From Brasenia schreberi (lineage: Eukaryota > Streptophyta > Magnoliopsida > Nymphaeales > Cabombaceae), in contig JAYKKT010000089.1 of NCBI GenBank assembly GCA_036023115.1, forward strand, positions 10,256,001 to 10,320,000: a DNA stretch of 64,000 nt. The letters run 5' to 3'. The translations under genes and the position numbers were made by a program. Of this stretch, positions 26,601-37,674 are shown one piece after another. The notes beneath the pieces were generated by a model that ran no database searches, was not told the origin of the DNA, and worked only from the letters and a program-made list of their open reading frames with translations. Numbering within the stretch: position 1 is the first letter of the stretch; each line of letters opens with the position of its first letter.

Positions 26601-29600
26601 TTCCCAGATCTTTTAAGTCAAACAATGTATTTATTCTCTTCTTTAAATCAACTATGCCATCCACATCATCACCTGTAATAATTATATCATCCACGTAGAC
26701 CAGAAGTATAATAATTTTTTGACCATGCTTGATAAAGAGTGTATTATCACTAGTACGTTTTTTGAAACCCAATTTCATAATGCCATCACTAAATTTTTCG
26801 AACCATACTCGTGGAGATTGTTTCAAGCCATAAATTGATTTCTTCAATTTACATACTTTACCTTGCTTCTGTTTCTGAAGATATCTTTGAGGTATATCCA
26901 TATGAATATCTTCCAAAAGATCTCCCTGAAGAAATGCATTTTTAACATCTAGTTGCCATAACTCCCATTCCTTATTAACTGCCACACTCAAAATTATTCG
27001 AATTGTATTCATATTTGCCACTGGAACAAATGTTTCTGTGTAGTCGATGCCATATGACTGACTGTAAACTTTAGCTACTAATCTGGCCTTGTATCTTTCA
27101 ATATTACCATGTGCTTTGTATTTTACGGAAAACACCCATTTGCAACCTACAGTTTCCCTCCCTGATGGTAAGTCAACCACTTCCCAAGTTTTATTTCTGA
27201 CTAGTGCAGCAATTTCTTCATCCTCCGTTGCTTTCTTTCCTTCTGGTGGTTGTTCTGTTTCTTCGAATGTTTTTGGAATAGGAGTAGAATCAATATTCAT
27301 CACAAATAATTGATATTCTTGGGGATAGTTGGAGTATGACACAAATTTCTGTTGTATCTTTCAATATTACCATCTGCTTTGTATTTTACATAAAACACCC
27401 ATTTGTAACCTACAGTTTCCCTCCCTGATGGTAAGTCAACCACTTCCCAAATTTTATTTCTGACTAGTGCAGCGATTTCTTCATCCTAACTCCGCCCATG
27501 TAAGGGATCACTCTTGCATTGTCGGTCCCAAGCCTGGATAAAGGAGGAGGGTTGTGTTAGGCTTCCGACAGTCAGCATAAAACCTCATCGGATTTTTACA
27601 ACATGGATTACAAAAATTATGAGCATTGCTTTGGGGCGTCCCCGCCTAGCGACGTGCTGTAGAGCCCGAATGCAGTAAGAAGTAAGCAAGGGCCACTACA
27701 TTTTCGCCCGAATGTAGTGAATCAATTGCAGAAGTTAGTCCCGCTACATTGTCGCCCGAATGTAGTGAAAAATTTTCAGAGAGGGTCTCCGCATTTTGAT
27801 TATGGACGGATGTGGGGGGTAAGGAAGCTAGTCCTATATAATAAGATTCATAATGGTTCTTGGAATATCAGAACATTATCGAGTAAGCTAATGGAGGTGG
27901 TAGATACTATGATTCGGAGAAAGATTCATATTCTATGTCTACAAGAGACAAAATAGGTTGGGGAAAAAGCAAAAGAGATAGAGGATACATGTTTTAAATT
28001 ATGGTACTCAGGTAAAGAAAAGGCTCGAAACGGAGTTGGTATTATCATAAATAAAGATTTAAAGGAGAGTTTAGTAGACATACAACGATATGGTGACCGA
28101 ATCATGATGTTGAAATTAGTGTTAGGAGCAGAGGTTTTGAATATAGTTTGTGCTTACGCACCCCAAGTAGGACTAGAAGATAGTATAAAGACAGTTTTTT
28201 GGGAAGAGTTAGATAAGGTGTTTCAAAAGATTCCATAAAGGGAGATGATTTGTTTAGGAGGAGATTTAAATGGACATGTCGGTAAAGAGGCATTAGGATA
28301 TCAAGGGATTCATGGAAACTTTGGTTATGGGGATATAAACGAGGAAGGTAGGGAGATTTTAAATTTTGCTATGTCATTTGATCTCTTTCTAGTCAATACA
28401 ATCTTCAAAAAACGAGATGAACATTTAATTACTTACAAGAGTGGCTTATCACAAACACAAATTGATTACTTTATCTGTAGAAAAAAAGATAGAGCGTGTT
28501 GTAAAGATTGTAAGGTAATTCCAGGAGAAAGCTTAACCACCCAACATCGACTTTTAGTTATGGATTTACAAATAAAAAAATGGACAAAGAAGAAAAGAGT
28601 GCATCGAGCTATTCGGACTAAATGGTGGAACCTCAAAAGCGAGAAAGAAGATATATTTAAACAAAAAGTCCTTCAAGGAGATGTTTGGAATTATGTTGGC
28701 ACACCCTCTGATATGTGGAACAATATGGCTATACATATTAGGAAAGTGGCGAAAGATGTGTTAGGGGTATCTAAGGGAGGTGTACCGGCACAAAAAGAAG
28801 CTTGGTGGTGGAGTGAAGTAGTACAAAATAAAATCAAGGTAAAGAGGGCATGTTACAAATTACATTATGCTAAGAAAACTAGTGAAACTTTAGAAGCTTA
28901 TAAGAAAGCAAAGAAGGAAGCAAAAAAGGCCATTAGTGAAGCAAAAGCTAAGATTTGGGAGGACTTATATAAAAAACTCAACTCAAAAGAGGGTGAAAGA
29001 GATATTTTTAGGATAGCTAGAGCCAGAGATAAGAAAACTAAAGATCTTAATTATGTTAGATGTATAAAAGACGAGGATGAAAAAATTCTAGTGGCAAATG
29101 ATGATATAAGAAATAGTTGAAAAAACTATTTTTATAATCTTTTTAATGAAAATAAAGATGTTAGTATTAGTTTAGGAGATTTAGCCAAGCCAGAAAAGTA
29201 TATAAATCACAATTTCTACCGACGTATTCAAAAGAATGAAGTCAAAGAGACTCTTAAACATATGAAGAGTGGTAAATCGGTAGGACCAGATAATATTCTT
29301 ATAGAAGTTTGGAAAATACTAGGAGAAATATGAATCACTTGGCTCACAAGACTATTTAATGAAATGTGGAAAAACCAAAAGATGCCCGAGGAATGGAGAG
29401 CAAGTACACTTATACCCATATATAAGAACAAGGGAGACATTCAAAATTGTGCGAATTATCGAGGTATCAAGTTAATGAGTCATACTATGAAATTATGGGA
29501 AAGAATTATCGAACGTAGGTTAAGACAAGTATCAAGTACAACAGAGAACCAATTTAGATTTATGCCAGGCAGATCTACTATTGAAGCAATTCACCTTTTG

Positions 29601-32600
29601 AGATGTCTTATGGAACATTTTAGAGCAAAAAAAGAAGACCTTTACATGATATTTATTGATCTAGAAAAAGCTTATGATAGGGTACCAAGGGAGGTTCTTT
29701 GGAGAACTTTGGAAAAAAAGAGGTATCCCATTGACATATATTAATCTTATAAGAGACATGTATGATGGTGCAAAAACATGTGTGAGGACTCATGAAGGAA
29801 CGACAGACTTCTTTGAAGTTAATATTGGGTTACATCAAGGATCAACTTTAAGTCCATACTTATTTATAATGGTGATGGATGAGTTAACAAAACATATTCA
29901 AGATGAAGTACCTTGGTGTATGTTATTTGCAGATGACATTGTATTAGTGAAGGAGTCTAAGGAAAAAGTTAATAGAAAATTGGAACTATGGAGAGAAACA
30001 TTAGAAAGCAAAGGCCTCCGACTTAGTAGAACAAAGACAGAATATATGGAATGTAAGTTTGATCATTTGGCTACTTCAGAGGACATAGAAATTAAAATTG
30101 GCACACATTGCATTCCCCAAAAGGAAAGTTTTAAATACCTAGGATCAATTTTTGAAAGTGATGGAAGAATTGATGGAGATGTTACACATAAAATTAATGC
30201 TGGTTGGTTAAAATAGAGAGGAGCATCAAGTATTCTTTGTGATAAGAAGATACCATTAAAATTAAAAGGTAAATATTATAGAGCAGCTATTAGGCCAGTC
30301 ATGTTTGATGGTTCTGAGTGTTGGGCAGTTAATCATCAACATGTACAAAAGATGTCTGTGACAGAAATGAAGATGTTGAGATGGATGAGTGGTCATACAA
30401 GAAAAGACTGTATACATAATGAGGTTATTAGAAACAAATTAAGAGTGACACTAATAGAGGATAAAATGAGAGAACATCGTTTAAGATGGTTTGGACATAT
30501 AGAAAGAAGATCAAAAGAAGAACCTGTAAGAAGGTTAGAAAAACTAAATTTGGAAAGTATTAAAAGAGGTAGAGGACGACCACAAAAGTGTTGGAAAGAA
30601 AAAATAAAGAATGATCTAGCTTATTGGGAGTTAACTGCTAACATGACACACGATAGGGATCTGTGGAAACAAAGAATCCATGTAGCCGACCCCGTCTAGT
30701 ATGGGAAAAGGCTTAGTTGTTGTTGTTGTTGTGTTGCAGCAATTTCTTCATCCTCCATTGCTTTCTTTCTTTTTGGTTGTTGTTCTGTTTCTTCGAATGT
30801 TTTTGGAATAGGAGTAGAATCAGTATTCTTCACAAATAATTGATATTCTTGGGGATAGTTGGAGTATGACACAAATTTCTGCAATGAGTATTTTGCTACT
30901 TCTCTTTTTCTTTTTTGGACTGCAATAGGAAGATCAATATCTATGGGAAATTTCCTGAGGTAAATTTGAACTCGAGTGAGTATATTGATCCGGTTGAAAG
31001 ATTTCTCTATCACCTCTAGAATAAACCTGCAGTTTTGAGAAAGTATTACCTCTTCATCTTCCCTTTCATGCTATAACTGATTTTCAATAGGAGGGATCGC
31101 TATTACATTTGGAGAAACTATTTCAGATGGAAAATCTTCCTGTATATTATAAAACGGTAGATCTTCATCAAAGGTCACATCCAAAGTGACATACAATTTT
31201 CTTATGAGAGGATCATGACACTTATAACCTTTCTGAGTGGAAGAATATCCCAGAAAAATGCATTTAATAGATCTTGCATCTAATTTTATCTCTTAAACCA
31301 TGATGAAGATTAATAAAACAGGTACATCAAAAAACTCTGGGAAGTAAATGAAATTGCTTCTGACGTGGACATAGTGAGTGAAATGGAGTATTACCATTGA
31401 GGACTCTGTTTGGCATGCGATTTATGAGAAAGTTGTTAGCACTGCTTCACCCCAATAGTACTTGGGTGCATTACACCCAATCAATAAGGTTCTAGCAACC
31501 TCTAGAATGTGTCTATTCTTTCTTTCAGAAACTCCATTTTGCTGAGGAGAATAAGCACAAGAAGTCTGATGCAGCATCCCATTTTCTAAGAAGTATGATT
31601 GAAGTAACTGAGACATAAACTCTCCACTATTATCACTCGTAATATCTTAATCGTACTCTGAAATTGAGTACGCATAAATTGACAGTAAATAGGTAGAATA
31701 TTCTTCACTTCATTTCTAGTTTTCATGAGGTATATCAGTGTAAATCTAATGCAATCATCTATGAAGGATATAGTATTTAAATCCATGCAAAGAAGTCAAG
31801 GATCCCGCATTAATCATTGCATTTTCTCTATGCCATTTTGGGTATAGGGGGTCATTCATTGGAGGTTATACTACATCACCAGTCAAATAATCTCAATGCC
31901 CCCTTGCCATCACTACTAGCTCTATTGATCTGGCCCATTGAAGGAAAATTTTCCCATCTAATTTCAAATTGGTTATTTGAAACCCTTCATTTTTTTCTGC
32001 AGAACATTGTTCATTTGTATCACCCATCTTGGTTCTTTTCATGAATATCACCGAAGTGGTGGTTCTCAATAAAGGATTCTTTGAATCAACTACCAAATCT
32101 ACAATATAAAATATGAAATTGTGCGTGCACGAAGAACACAAATGGACTGAACTGAACTGAGAGTGATGATTTTCACTTCAACAAAAAATGTGAAACCTAA
32201 CTGAACTTGTGAATGATGATCTACACTCTATGAATCTTGGAAGGCTATTTCTTCAAGTAATAAATCTGCTTGCAGTTAGTTATTCAAGAAATAATTCTGT
32301 CATTTTTTTTTAATGACAAAATCTGTGAATTCCGATTTCTCCAACAATGCACAACCTGTGAATCCCGATTTCTTCAACAATAATATTACTCCTTTGTGTG
32401 CTACTTTGAATATAAGAGACTGATTGAATTGGTTGATTCCTTTGTTATTAACAAGGAAACGATGAACCAAAAAAATGTATTTGACTTACTTGTTTGAATG
32501 CACCTTCTTAAACTACCTGAAAATTCTTCATGATAAATGAAACTCCATGTTTAGGCTCTGATACAATGATGATTTCATACAATGAATCAATTTAATAAGA

Positions 32601-35600
32601 TTGACAAAATGAAGATTTCACAGACGTCTGGAATCAAGAATGCAGTCAACCCATTCCCTGAAAACAATACCTAATTACATACTTATACTAAACCTAATCT
32701 AACTTAAAAGACAAAAAAGCCCTCACTTAACTGACACGGGTCCTAATGAATCTGACCCGATTCATTAGGATCCAAACACTAATTTATTAGTATATTACAT
32801 TAAGATACCAAAAAGAAAACATGAAATGGGAGACAAGACTTGATCTCCAACAGGTTTCTCCTCGCTATTGGCGAATCTCAAAACCTTTACTAATGCACAT
32901 CTAATCCTTTACTATGTGTAGTGCTAGGAGGAAAAAATAAATGAATAGTAGAATCAGTTCTTCCTCTACTGCTTCTTGAGCTTCCTCTTCTATCACCTTC
33001 ACTTGCAAAATCTTCAGCAATCCTCTTTTCCTTGTTTGGTAGTCAAGAACTACTACTATCAATCTCTGTTATAGTATTTGAAGGAATATTATAAGTGAAT
33101 CTAATATCATCATCATTTTCCTTAATAATCCTTTCGTTGTCTCCTCTCTTATATACTCTTAATCATCTGAAGTCATTGTCATTTAATGCCTTCTGACAAA
33201 CTTCTAACTCTACCTATAAAAGGAGCAACTTCTTTCCTAGTCCCTGCTAGGTGGTGTTTTGATCATGAAATTATACTATTAACCACCTTCTCACAAAATA
33301 AATATCTGATATGCTATCTCAATTGAGGACTTTAATTCAATAAAAAACCTAAAAACAAAAGCACGTCATAAATCTCTAATCTTCACATAACAATGAGTGT
33401 CTTCCACTTCATGAATGTAATAAAAATCATATCCACACACTTAATAACTTAATATTTTATCATTCAAAAGAAGAAAAATACAAAAAACACAAAAAACAAT
33501 AAATATGAAGAAAAAAATTCAGAAAAACACTCAAAATATACCACAATCTGAGTTAGAAGGCTTACACGGACACCATAGAACACATTTTTAGGACCCTTAA
33601 ATACAAAAGAAGAGGAGAACCAAAAGAAAAAAGCATGAGGAGCTCAAAAAAAAGCACAAAACCCACAAAAATGTTGTTTCTGTTCGGCAAGAGACCTTTT
33701 ATACGGGTTTTTGGACATATCACACGATACGGCATCATAATAAAGGTTATCGTATCGTATCGTGGTTACGTATCGTACCATATCGTATGATAAGGTGTGA
33801 TACGGACAACCCTAGAAGTACTCAAATTATCAAAACTTATATTCCATATATCGTCTTTGATCTACGAAGTCGGAAGCCTTTACTTTCTAATGTTTCTCTC
33901 CACAACTCCAATTTTGTATTAACTTTTTCCTATTAAGATTTTTTTTGACACTGAGTGGGGTAGACAAGAGGTTGCATGCCAGCCAGCCATTATGGTTCTC
34001 GCCCGACCATGTTTAACTTCTGAGTTTTGAGATCTAGTGCACTAGTGCTTGAAAGATTGCAAACACCTGATAGAGGATGGGAAGCTTTATACTGACTGTA
34101 GGCTACTTAATGCAACCCTCCTTTTATCCAGGCCTGGGACCAAACTATTAAGGGCAAAGCCGCACCCTGGGTGGAGTTACTAAAATAATATTATACATAA
34201 ATTGTTAATCTAATATAAAGAATTAAAGTAGTTAACACAGTGAATGAAATTTAAGAAAGCAAGTAGCGGAAAGCCTAGAAGGATAAAAAATGTGATTACT
34301 CTATTCTATTGATTGCAACTTGCAACGAAATCTTTCACAATTGGATTTCCAGTTAGCAACTTCTATTTTTTCCTTTCTCCTTTCTTCTTCTTCGGATTGA
34401 AGAAGAGAAGAAAGAGTTCAGGGAGTCCAAAAAACAAAGGAGGTTTATGCCCAAGGGTAAAAATCCCAGAGTTACGGTTATTTTGGAATGTACTAGTTGT
34501 GTCCGAAATGGTGCCAATAAGAAGAAGGAATCACCGGGCATTTCTAGATATATTACTCAAAAGAATCGACACAATACACCTGGTCGATTGGAATTGAAGA
34601 AATTCTGTCCCTATTGTTACAAACATACGATTCACGGGGAGATAAAGAAATAAAATGGATTGAATGCGTTGTGTGTGCCAACATTTGAAGGAAGAGGAAG
34701 GAATTACATATAACATATCCAATGCTGATACTTCCAAAATATATCTGAAATGCCTTAAGTGTTAAATTTCCATTTAAAGGACCTTGTGAGGGCATAAGAT
34801 GCAGTTACACACATAGATAAGCAAAGAAGCATTCTCCTCTGATGTATTTTGGTGTTTGGTCACTTTGACACCCAGAACTTTATCTGTACTCTTTTATGTG
34901 TGAAATGCCTTTTTGAAGCTTTCTTGTATTTGTATTTGGGTTATTGTTTCTCCCAAATTAGTGTTTGTGTCATTAATGTTAGTGTCATTGCTTCATCGTT
35001 TTCCCCTTTTTCCCGTAATTGGATTCCAATGTCATTTATCACGCCTTTTAAGTGTGCAGTTTTTGTCAAGGGGTGCCACTAGCACGTGTTCCATTTTACT
35101 TGAATTAGCCAATTGACAATTTCTTGGTTACTTGCAACAGATTTTGGTCCTGCATTTTCTAAAGTGGACTCTGGAACTCAGCCTTAATTGATCATTTTTA
35201 GGGATCTCAACCCATTGCATGATGTCATAGAGAACAAGGATTACAAGGAAAAATACTACAGAAGCTTGCTTTCATTGGGAAAGAAATATTCAGAGGTAAG
35301 ATTGAAAGATCAATAATATCTTTTTTAATTCATCTTATTCTGGAAGATTGATTCTCGTTAGCATTCATGGAACATTATCTGATGTGGAGAAATACTGCAG
35401 TTGTTGCCATGGGGTGATCAAATTACTGGTGAATCTATTAGATTTTTCTCGCCAATTGTGCTGTGGACAAGGTTTCCTTCAAGCAAGGAAAATCATGAGG
35501 CACTGTATTCTGCATTCATGGAATACTTCAAGGTAACAACTTTAGTATATCTTTGCTCTCTGTAAAATTGCAATATGTACACGTCTTCATGTGCAACAAA

Positions 35601-37244
35601 TTCTTGTAATTCAGCGGTCAAGAATGTTCACAAATATGGGAGTTGATTCTGGATGACCAAGATTTATAATGTCTGTCCGTACAAAGACCAGATAATGAAT
35701 TCTAAATCATACCGAAAATAAGTTATTTGGCCAAGTTTCTAGATTGTCTATTTAGTTTTCTTTTAGATTTTCACAGTTCAAATGACGTTTTCATTATGTA
35801 TATTTCAAATTATTTGTTCCAGTCAGGACAATGGAAGATGATGAAGTTTAAGCGTATCTTGAAAATAAACATACCACACCACAGACAAAAGCAAGCAGCT
35901 TCAATGCTCCAAGTCATACACTAAGCTATTTGGTGGATTGCTAGATTGTATATTTAGTTTTCTTCTATAGATTGCCATATTGGTAGTTTCGTACATTCTT
36001 CACTTACTAACGTTGTTGGAGAGACAGGCTTGGCTTGAATTGCTGGGACGGGTAACTGCTGATACTGATCCATCTCGCATTTCAATTAACCGTGAAGCCC
36101 AACATAAATATCTAACATGGAGGACAGAAAAGGTACTTAGCTTTTCGTTGTTACTACCAATGTTGTCATTTTATTCTTACCTAATGACAACCCCGTAGGT
36201 CTTTTTGTTGCTCATGTTATGCTGCATGAAGCTGGCTTGCACTGGAAACTTCTTTAATGGCATAACCTGAATAAGTTTTCCCGCCTATGGATCTAAAGCA
36301 AGTTTGTCAACTTCTGTCTGGCTCAATTTTGTTCTTACCCGTAAATCAGCAGAATTTCTTCCTTTTCAATGGAGGGATCTCCATATTAGGTTGGAGTATG
36401 GTTTCATTTTGATTTCATGTCACAAATCCATATTATTATTTCTCTTGCTCGCTTGGTGAACGTGACCACATGCTCCACGGCTTATGTGGGTGCCCGTCAA
36501 TTCATTTGAGTTCCATTCTTGCAAAGCATGATGCTCTCTTAATAACTAGAGCTCTTTAGTTACTACATCAGCATGAACTGTTGCCCTCCTTGGCTTTGTA
36601 CTTGTCCAAAATTCTGGGACTGCCCATCACATGTATCTTATACAAAACTCAACAGCAGTAGACTTGTATTGGTTCCACGTGTGGACTCTTTTCTCCATTG
36701 CGACTTAAACTAGGAATGCTGATTGTCTTCTTCCTGAAATTTCTTGACTTTTGTTGTCATCTTGGCATAGGTTTGAGCGACTGTACCGTTAATTTCTGTT
36801 AGAAATGGCTAATTCATGTTGTTTGTGACATGAGATGCTCCACTGATCTGTTAACGAGTCACATTTCTGTGACAGGATCCTGGGCAGCAACTATTACTGA
36901 AGTTGCTGGGGAAATCCAATGCAAAGGTACGTTAAGCTTATGCCTCGCATCTTTTGAAATAATAGCATCCTACTTCCACTTAACTACCATTTGTATTTGC
37001 TTTAAAAGAACAATATCATATTTGCACTTCAGAAATCTCTATGCTATTCTGGTAGGAATTGGTGAGAAATTTTCTGTTTAATGGAGTGGACACTTTGGGC
37101 ACCAAGACGTTCTTGGATTTCTTTCCCGAATACGAGTGCAAGGATGGTACAATAAACAGGAAGCGCAGTGTGATTGGCAAGTCATTCAAAACTCGGCCGT
37201 GGGATCATAATGGAGAATTTGTTGGTGAGCTTCTTCCACAATAG
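17666..37244 (+). CDS. HY2: Phytochromobilin:ferredoxin oxidoreductase (HY2), 8 exons
   Basis: Exons are 17666-17842, 18001-18120, 19164-19258, 35202-35295, 35401-35532, 36028-36132, 36876-36926 and 37056-37244. All have GT-AG borders with matching phases and give about 320 aa, near the usual HY2 length. HY2 is a plastid ferredoxin-dependent bilin reductase that turns biliverdin IXalpha into phytochromobilin, the phytochrome chromophore. Recognisable family segments are [88 protein letters not shown] and [13 protein letters not shown]. The first 35 or so residues are rich in S and R with few acidic residues, which fits a plastid transit peptide. I use the ATG at 17666; the frame extends upstream only to a GTG at 17648. 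Intron 3 (19259-35201, phase 2) is full of transposons, but every exon is intact, so the gene is probably functional if the intron is spliced. Confidence 0.95.
20853..23800 (+). mobile_element. hAT-like transposon, decayed copy 1
   Basis: The ends carry CGATACGG / ATACACGATACGATG-type sequence, also present at the ends of copy 2. Remnants of a plant hAT transposase occur in order: a BED zinc-finger-like start (21247-21447, [18 protein letters not shown]), a DUF659-like region (about 21780-22340, with [16 protein letters not shown] and [10 protein letters not shown]) and a C-terminal dimerisation segment (about 22975-23165, [15 protein letters not shown]). Many stops and frameshifts break the frame, so it makes no transposase. 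Confidence 0.75.
25441..25748 (-). repeat. Copia 3' LTR
   Basis: It is bounded TGATGATTTCAT ... GATCTCCAACA on plus. Unlike the other LTR it has an extra segment near 25530-25570 (CTTGGCAGTCGGCTGC...) and lacks the doubled CTAATGAATCTGACCCG phrase. Confidence 0.9.
26142..27342 (-). pseudogene. Copia reverse transcriptase and RNase H remnant
   Basis: The frame 27342-26536 holds an RVT_2 reverse transcriptase with the landmarks [41 protein letters not shown] and the catalytic YVDDIIITG. It stops at IMIVYF. A further frame, 26399-26142, carries the following RNase H-linker segment ([20 protein letters not shown]), and 26043-25756 holds the RNase H end. Stops and frameshifts between them show it is inactive. 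Confidence 0.85.
27488..30735 (+). mobile_element. RTE-type LINE inserted in the Copia element
   Basis: It runs from AACTCCGCCC at 27488 to a TTG-repeat tail ending about 30735. It is flanked by an 18-bp target duplication, GCAGCGATTTCTTCATCC (27469-27486) and GCAGCAATTTCTTCATCC (30736-30753), with one mismatch. It is about 3.25 kb and near full length. The tail (TTG)n and the domain order endonuclease then reverse transcriptase are typical of plant RTE elements. Confidence 0.9.
27840..30699 (+). pseudogene. RTE LINE endonuclease/reverse transcriptase ORF, broken
   Basis: The endonuclease part spans about 27840-28560 ([44 protein letters not shown]). The reverse transcriptase spans about 29250-30060 ([75 protein letters not shown]), and the C-terminus about 30300-30699 ([18 protein letters not shown]). 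In-frame stops near 27955, 28237, 29118, 29331 and 30214, and a frameshift near 29725, break the frame, so this copy is inactive although its length is nearly complete. Confidence 0.85.
31422..32141 (-). pseudogene. Copia gag start and integrase remnant
   Basis: 32141-31893 carries a gag-like start ([20 protein letters not shown]). 31786-31586 and 31616-31422 carry the integrase core ([40 protein letters not shown]). The zinc-knuckle and protease region expected between them is missing and the frames are interrupted. Confidence 0.8.
32567..32852 (-). repeat. Copia 5' LTR
   Basis: It has the same TGATGATTTCAT ... GATCTCCAACA borders as the LTR at 25441-25748. The primer-binding site lies directly before it on plus (GGCTCTGATACAA). 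Confidence 0.9.
34447..34653 (+). CDS. rpl33: Plastid-type ribosomal protein L33 frame in the HY2 intron
   Basis: A complete 68-codon frame encodes a bL33c-type protein: [18 protein letters not shown]..., [14 protein letters not shown] and [20 protein letters not shown] are hallmark L33 segments, with cysteines at the usual spacing. L33 is a small 50S protein of the plastid ribosome, encoded in the plastid genome of most plants at about 66 codons; this copy is a little longer near residues 25-28. The Shine-Dalgarno-like AAAGGAGG at 34436-34443 just before the ATG shows that plastid leader DNA came with it. I recognise no psaJ or rps18 next to it, so the fragment is short. It is either a nuclear plastid DNA insertion or a transferred gene. 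The frame has no stop, and it lies on the same strand as HY2, about 550 bp before exon 4. Confidence 0.85.
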   Translation: MPKGKNPRVTVILECTSCVRNGANKKKESPGISRYITQKNRHNTPGRLELKKFCPYCYKHTIHGEIKK

Positions 37245-37674
37245 GTCCGGTGAGTCCGGGCCTAAGATCGGATCCAAAGGCATATCTGATAGTCGAGTCG
37301 AGTATTACTCCTTGTCCAAACCGAGGGACGGTGCCATCGTCGAGGCAAATGATGCAATAGCATTCTTAACCTCCTTTTCTCTGTTATGTAGTAATATCAT
37401 GTTGTAAATCACGAGCGAAAATTGATGTCTGTCCATTTTGGATTGTTCTAATTTTTGATACGGAGAAAGGATTGCTTTAGTGGCAAGAATTTCATGGTTT
37501 CAGATGCTAGCGTTGAGTGTTGCCCCTCCCTCTGGAGTTTAGTTTCTAAGCATCTGATTGCTTTTCCATGGAAATATTCTGCTTTTCTAGAATCATAGAT
37601 ATATACAGGAAAGAAATATTCTGTTTTCTAGAATCTTATCTACAGAACCTCTTCGCAGAACCATTAATAATGTA
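37245..37674. other. Convergent 3' flanks of HY2 and SDP1
   Basis: Non-coding DNA between the HY2 stop codon and the duplicated SDP1 segment. It probably contains the HY2 3' UTR. No further gene is seen. Confidence 0.5.

Larger units (their letters stand above)
25441..32852 (-). mobile_element. Ty1/Copia retrotransposon with LTRs and 5-bp duplication
   Basis: The LTRs are 25441-25748 (308 bp, the element's 3' LTR) and 32567-32852 (286 bp, its 5' LTR). On minus both begin TGTTGGAGATCAAG and end GAAATCATCA. The flanking 5-bp target duplication GGTTT is at 25436-25440 and 32853-32857. Next to the 5' LTR is a primer-binding site, TTGTATCAGAGCC, typical of initiator tRNA-Met priming; next to the 3' LTR is a polypurine stretch, TTGAGGGGGCG. 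Coding remains on minus are a gag start (32141-31893), integrase core (31786-31422), reverse transcriptase (27342-26536) and RNase H pieces (26399-25756). The element is broken by stops, by an internal duplication and by a LINE. The two LTRs differ by substitutions and indels of up to about 40 bp, so the insertion is not recent. Confidence 0.9.
24165..33815 (-). mobile_element. hAT-like transposon, decayed copy 2, split by Copia
   Basis: On minus, 33815 down to 32858 matches the 5' part of copy 1 (for example AATGATAAAATAT followed by GTGGATATGATTTTTATT). The stretch 25435 down to 24165 carries its 3' part, including the hAT dimerisation segment at 24789-25013 ([20 protein letters not shown]). 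The Copia element lies between the two halves. Excluding Copia, the element is about 2.2 kb. It lies opposite to copy 1 and about 370 bp from it. Confidence 0.75.
20535..34185 (-). mobile_element. RTE-type LINE remnant in three pieces
   Basis: On minus the element starts at about 34185 (AACTCCACCCAGGGTGCGGC, like the 5' end of the LINE at 27488) and ends at about 20535 with a TAG/TTG-rich tail. Its surviving parts are 33815-34185, 23805-24165 and 20535-20830, interrupted by hAT-like insertions. The piece at 20545-20830 matches the 3' coding end and tail of the LINE at 30300-30733. Little more than 1 kb of LINE remains, so it was internally deleted as well as interrupted. Confidence 0.7.
19259..35201 (+). 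other. 15.9-kb intron 3 of HY2 packed with nested elements
   Basis: The donor TT|GTAAGTTG at 19259 and acceptor TTTTTAG at 35201 join a phase-2 leucine codon. Inside are an RTE LINE remnant on minus in three pieces, a plus-strand hAT-like copy, a minus-strand hAT-like copy split by a Copia element, a second RTE LINE within the Copia, and a plastid rpl33 copy. Sequence at 19259-20530 and 34660-35201 looks like ordinary intron. Confidence 0.9.

Noticed and set aside
29228..29440. Minus-strand frames opposite the LINE
   Set aside because: Antisense to a recognisable reverse transcriptase frame.
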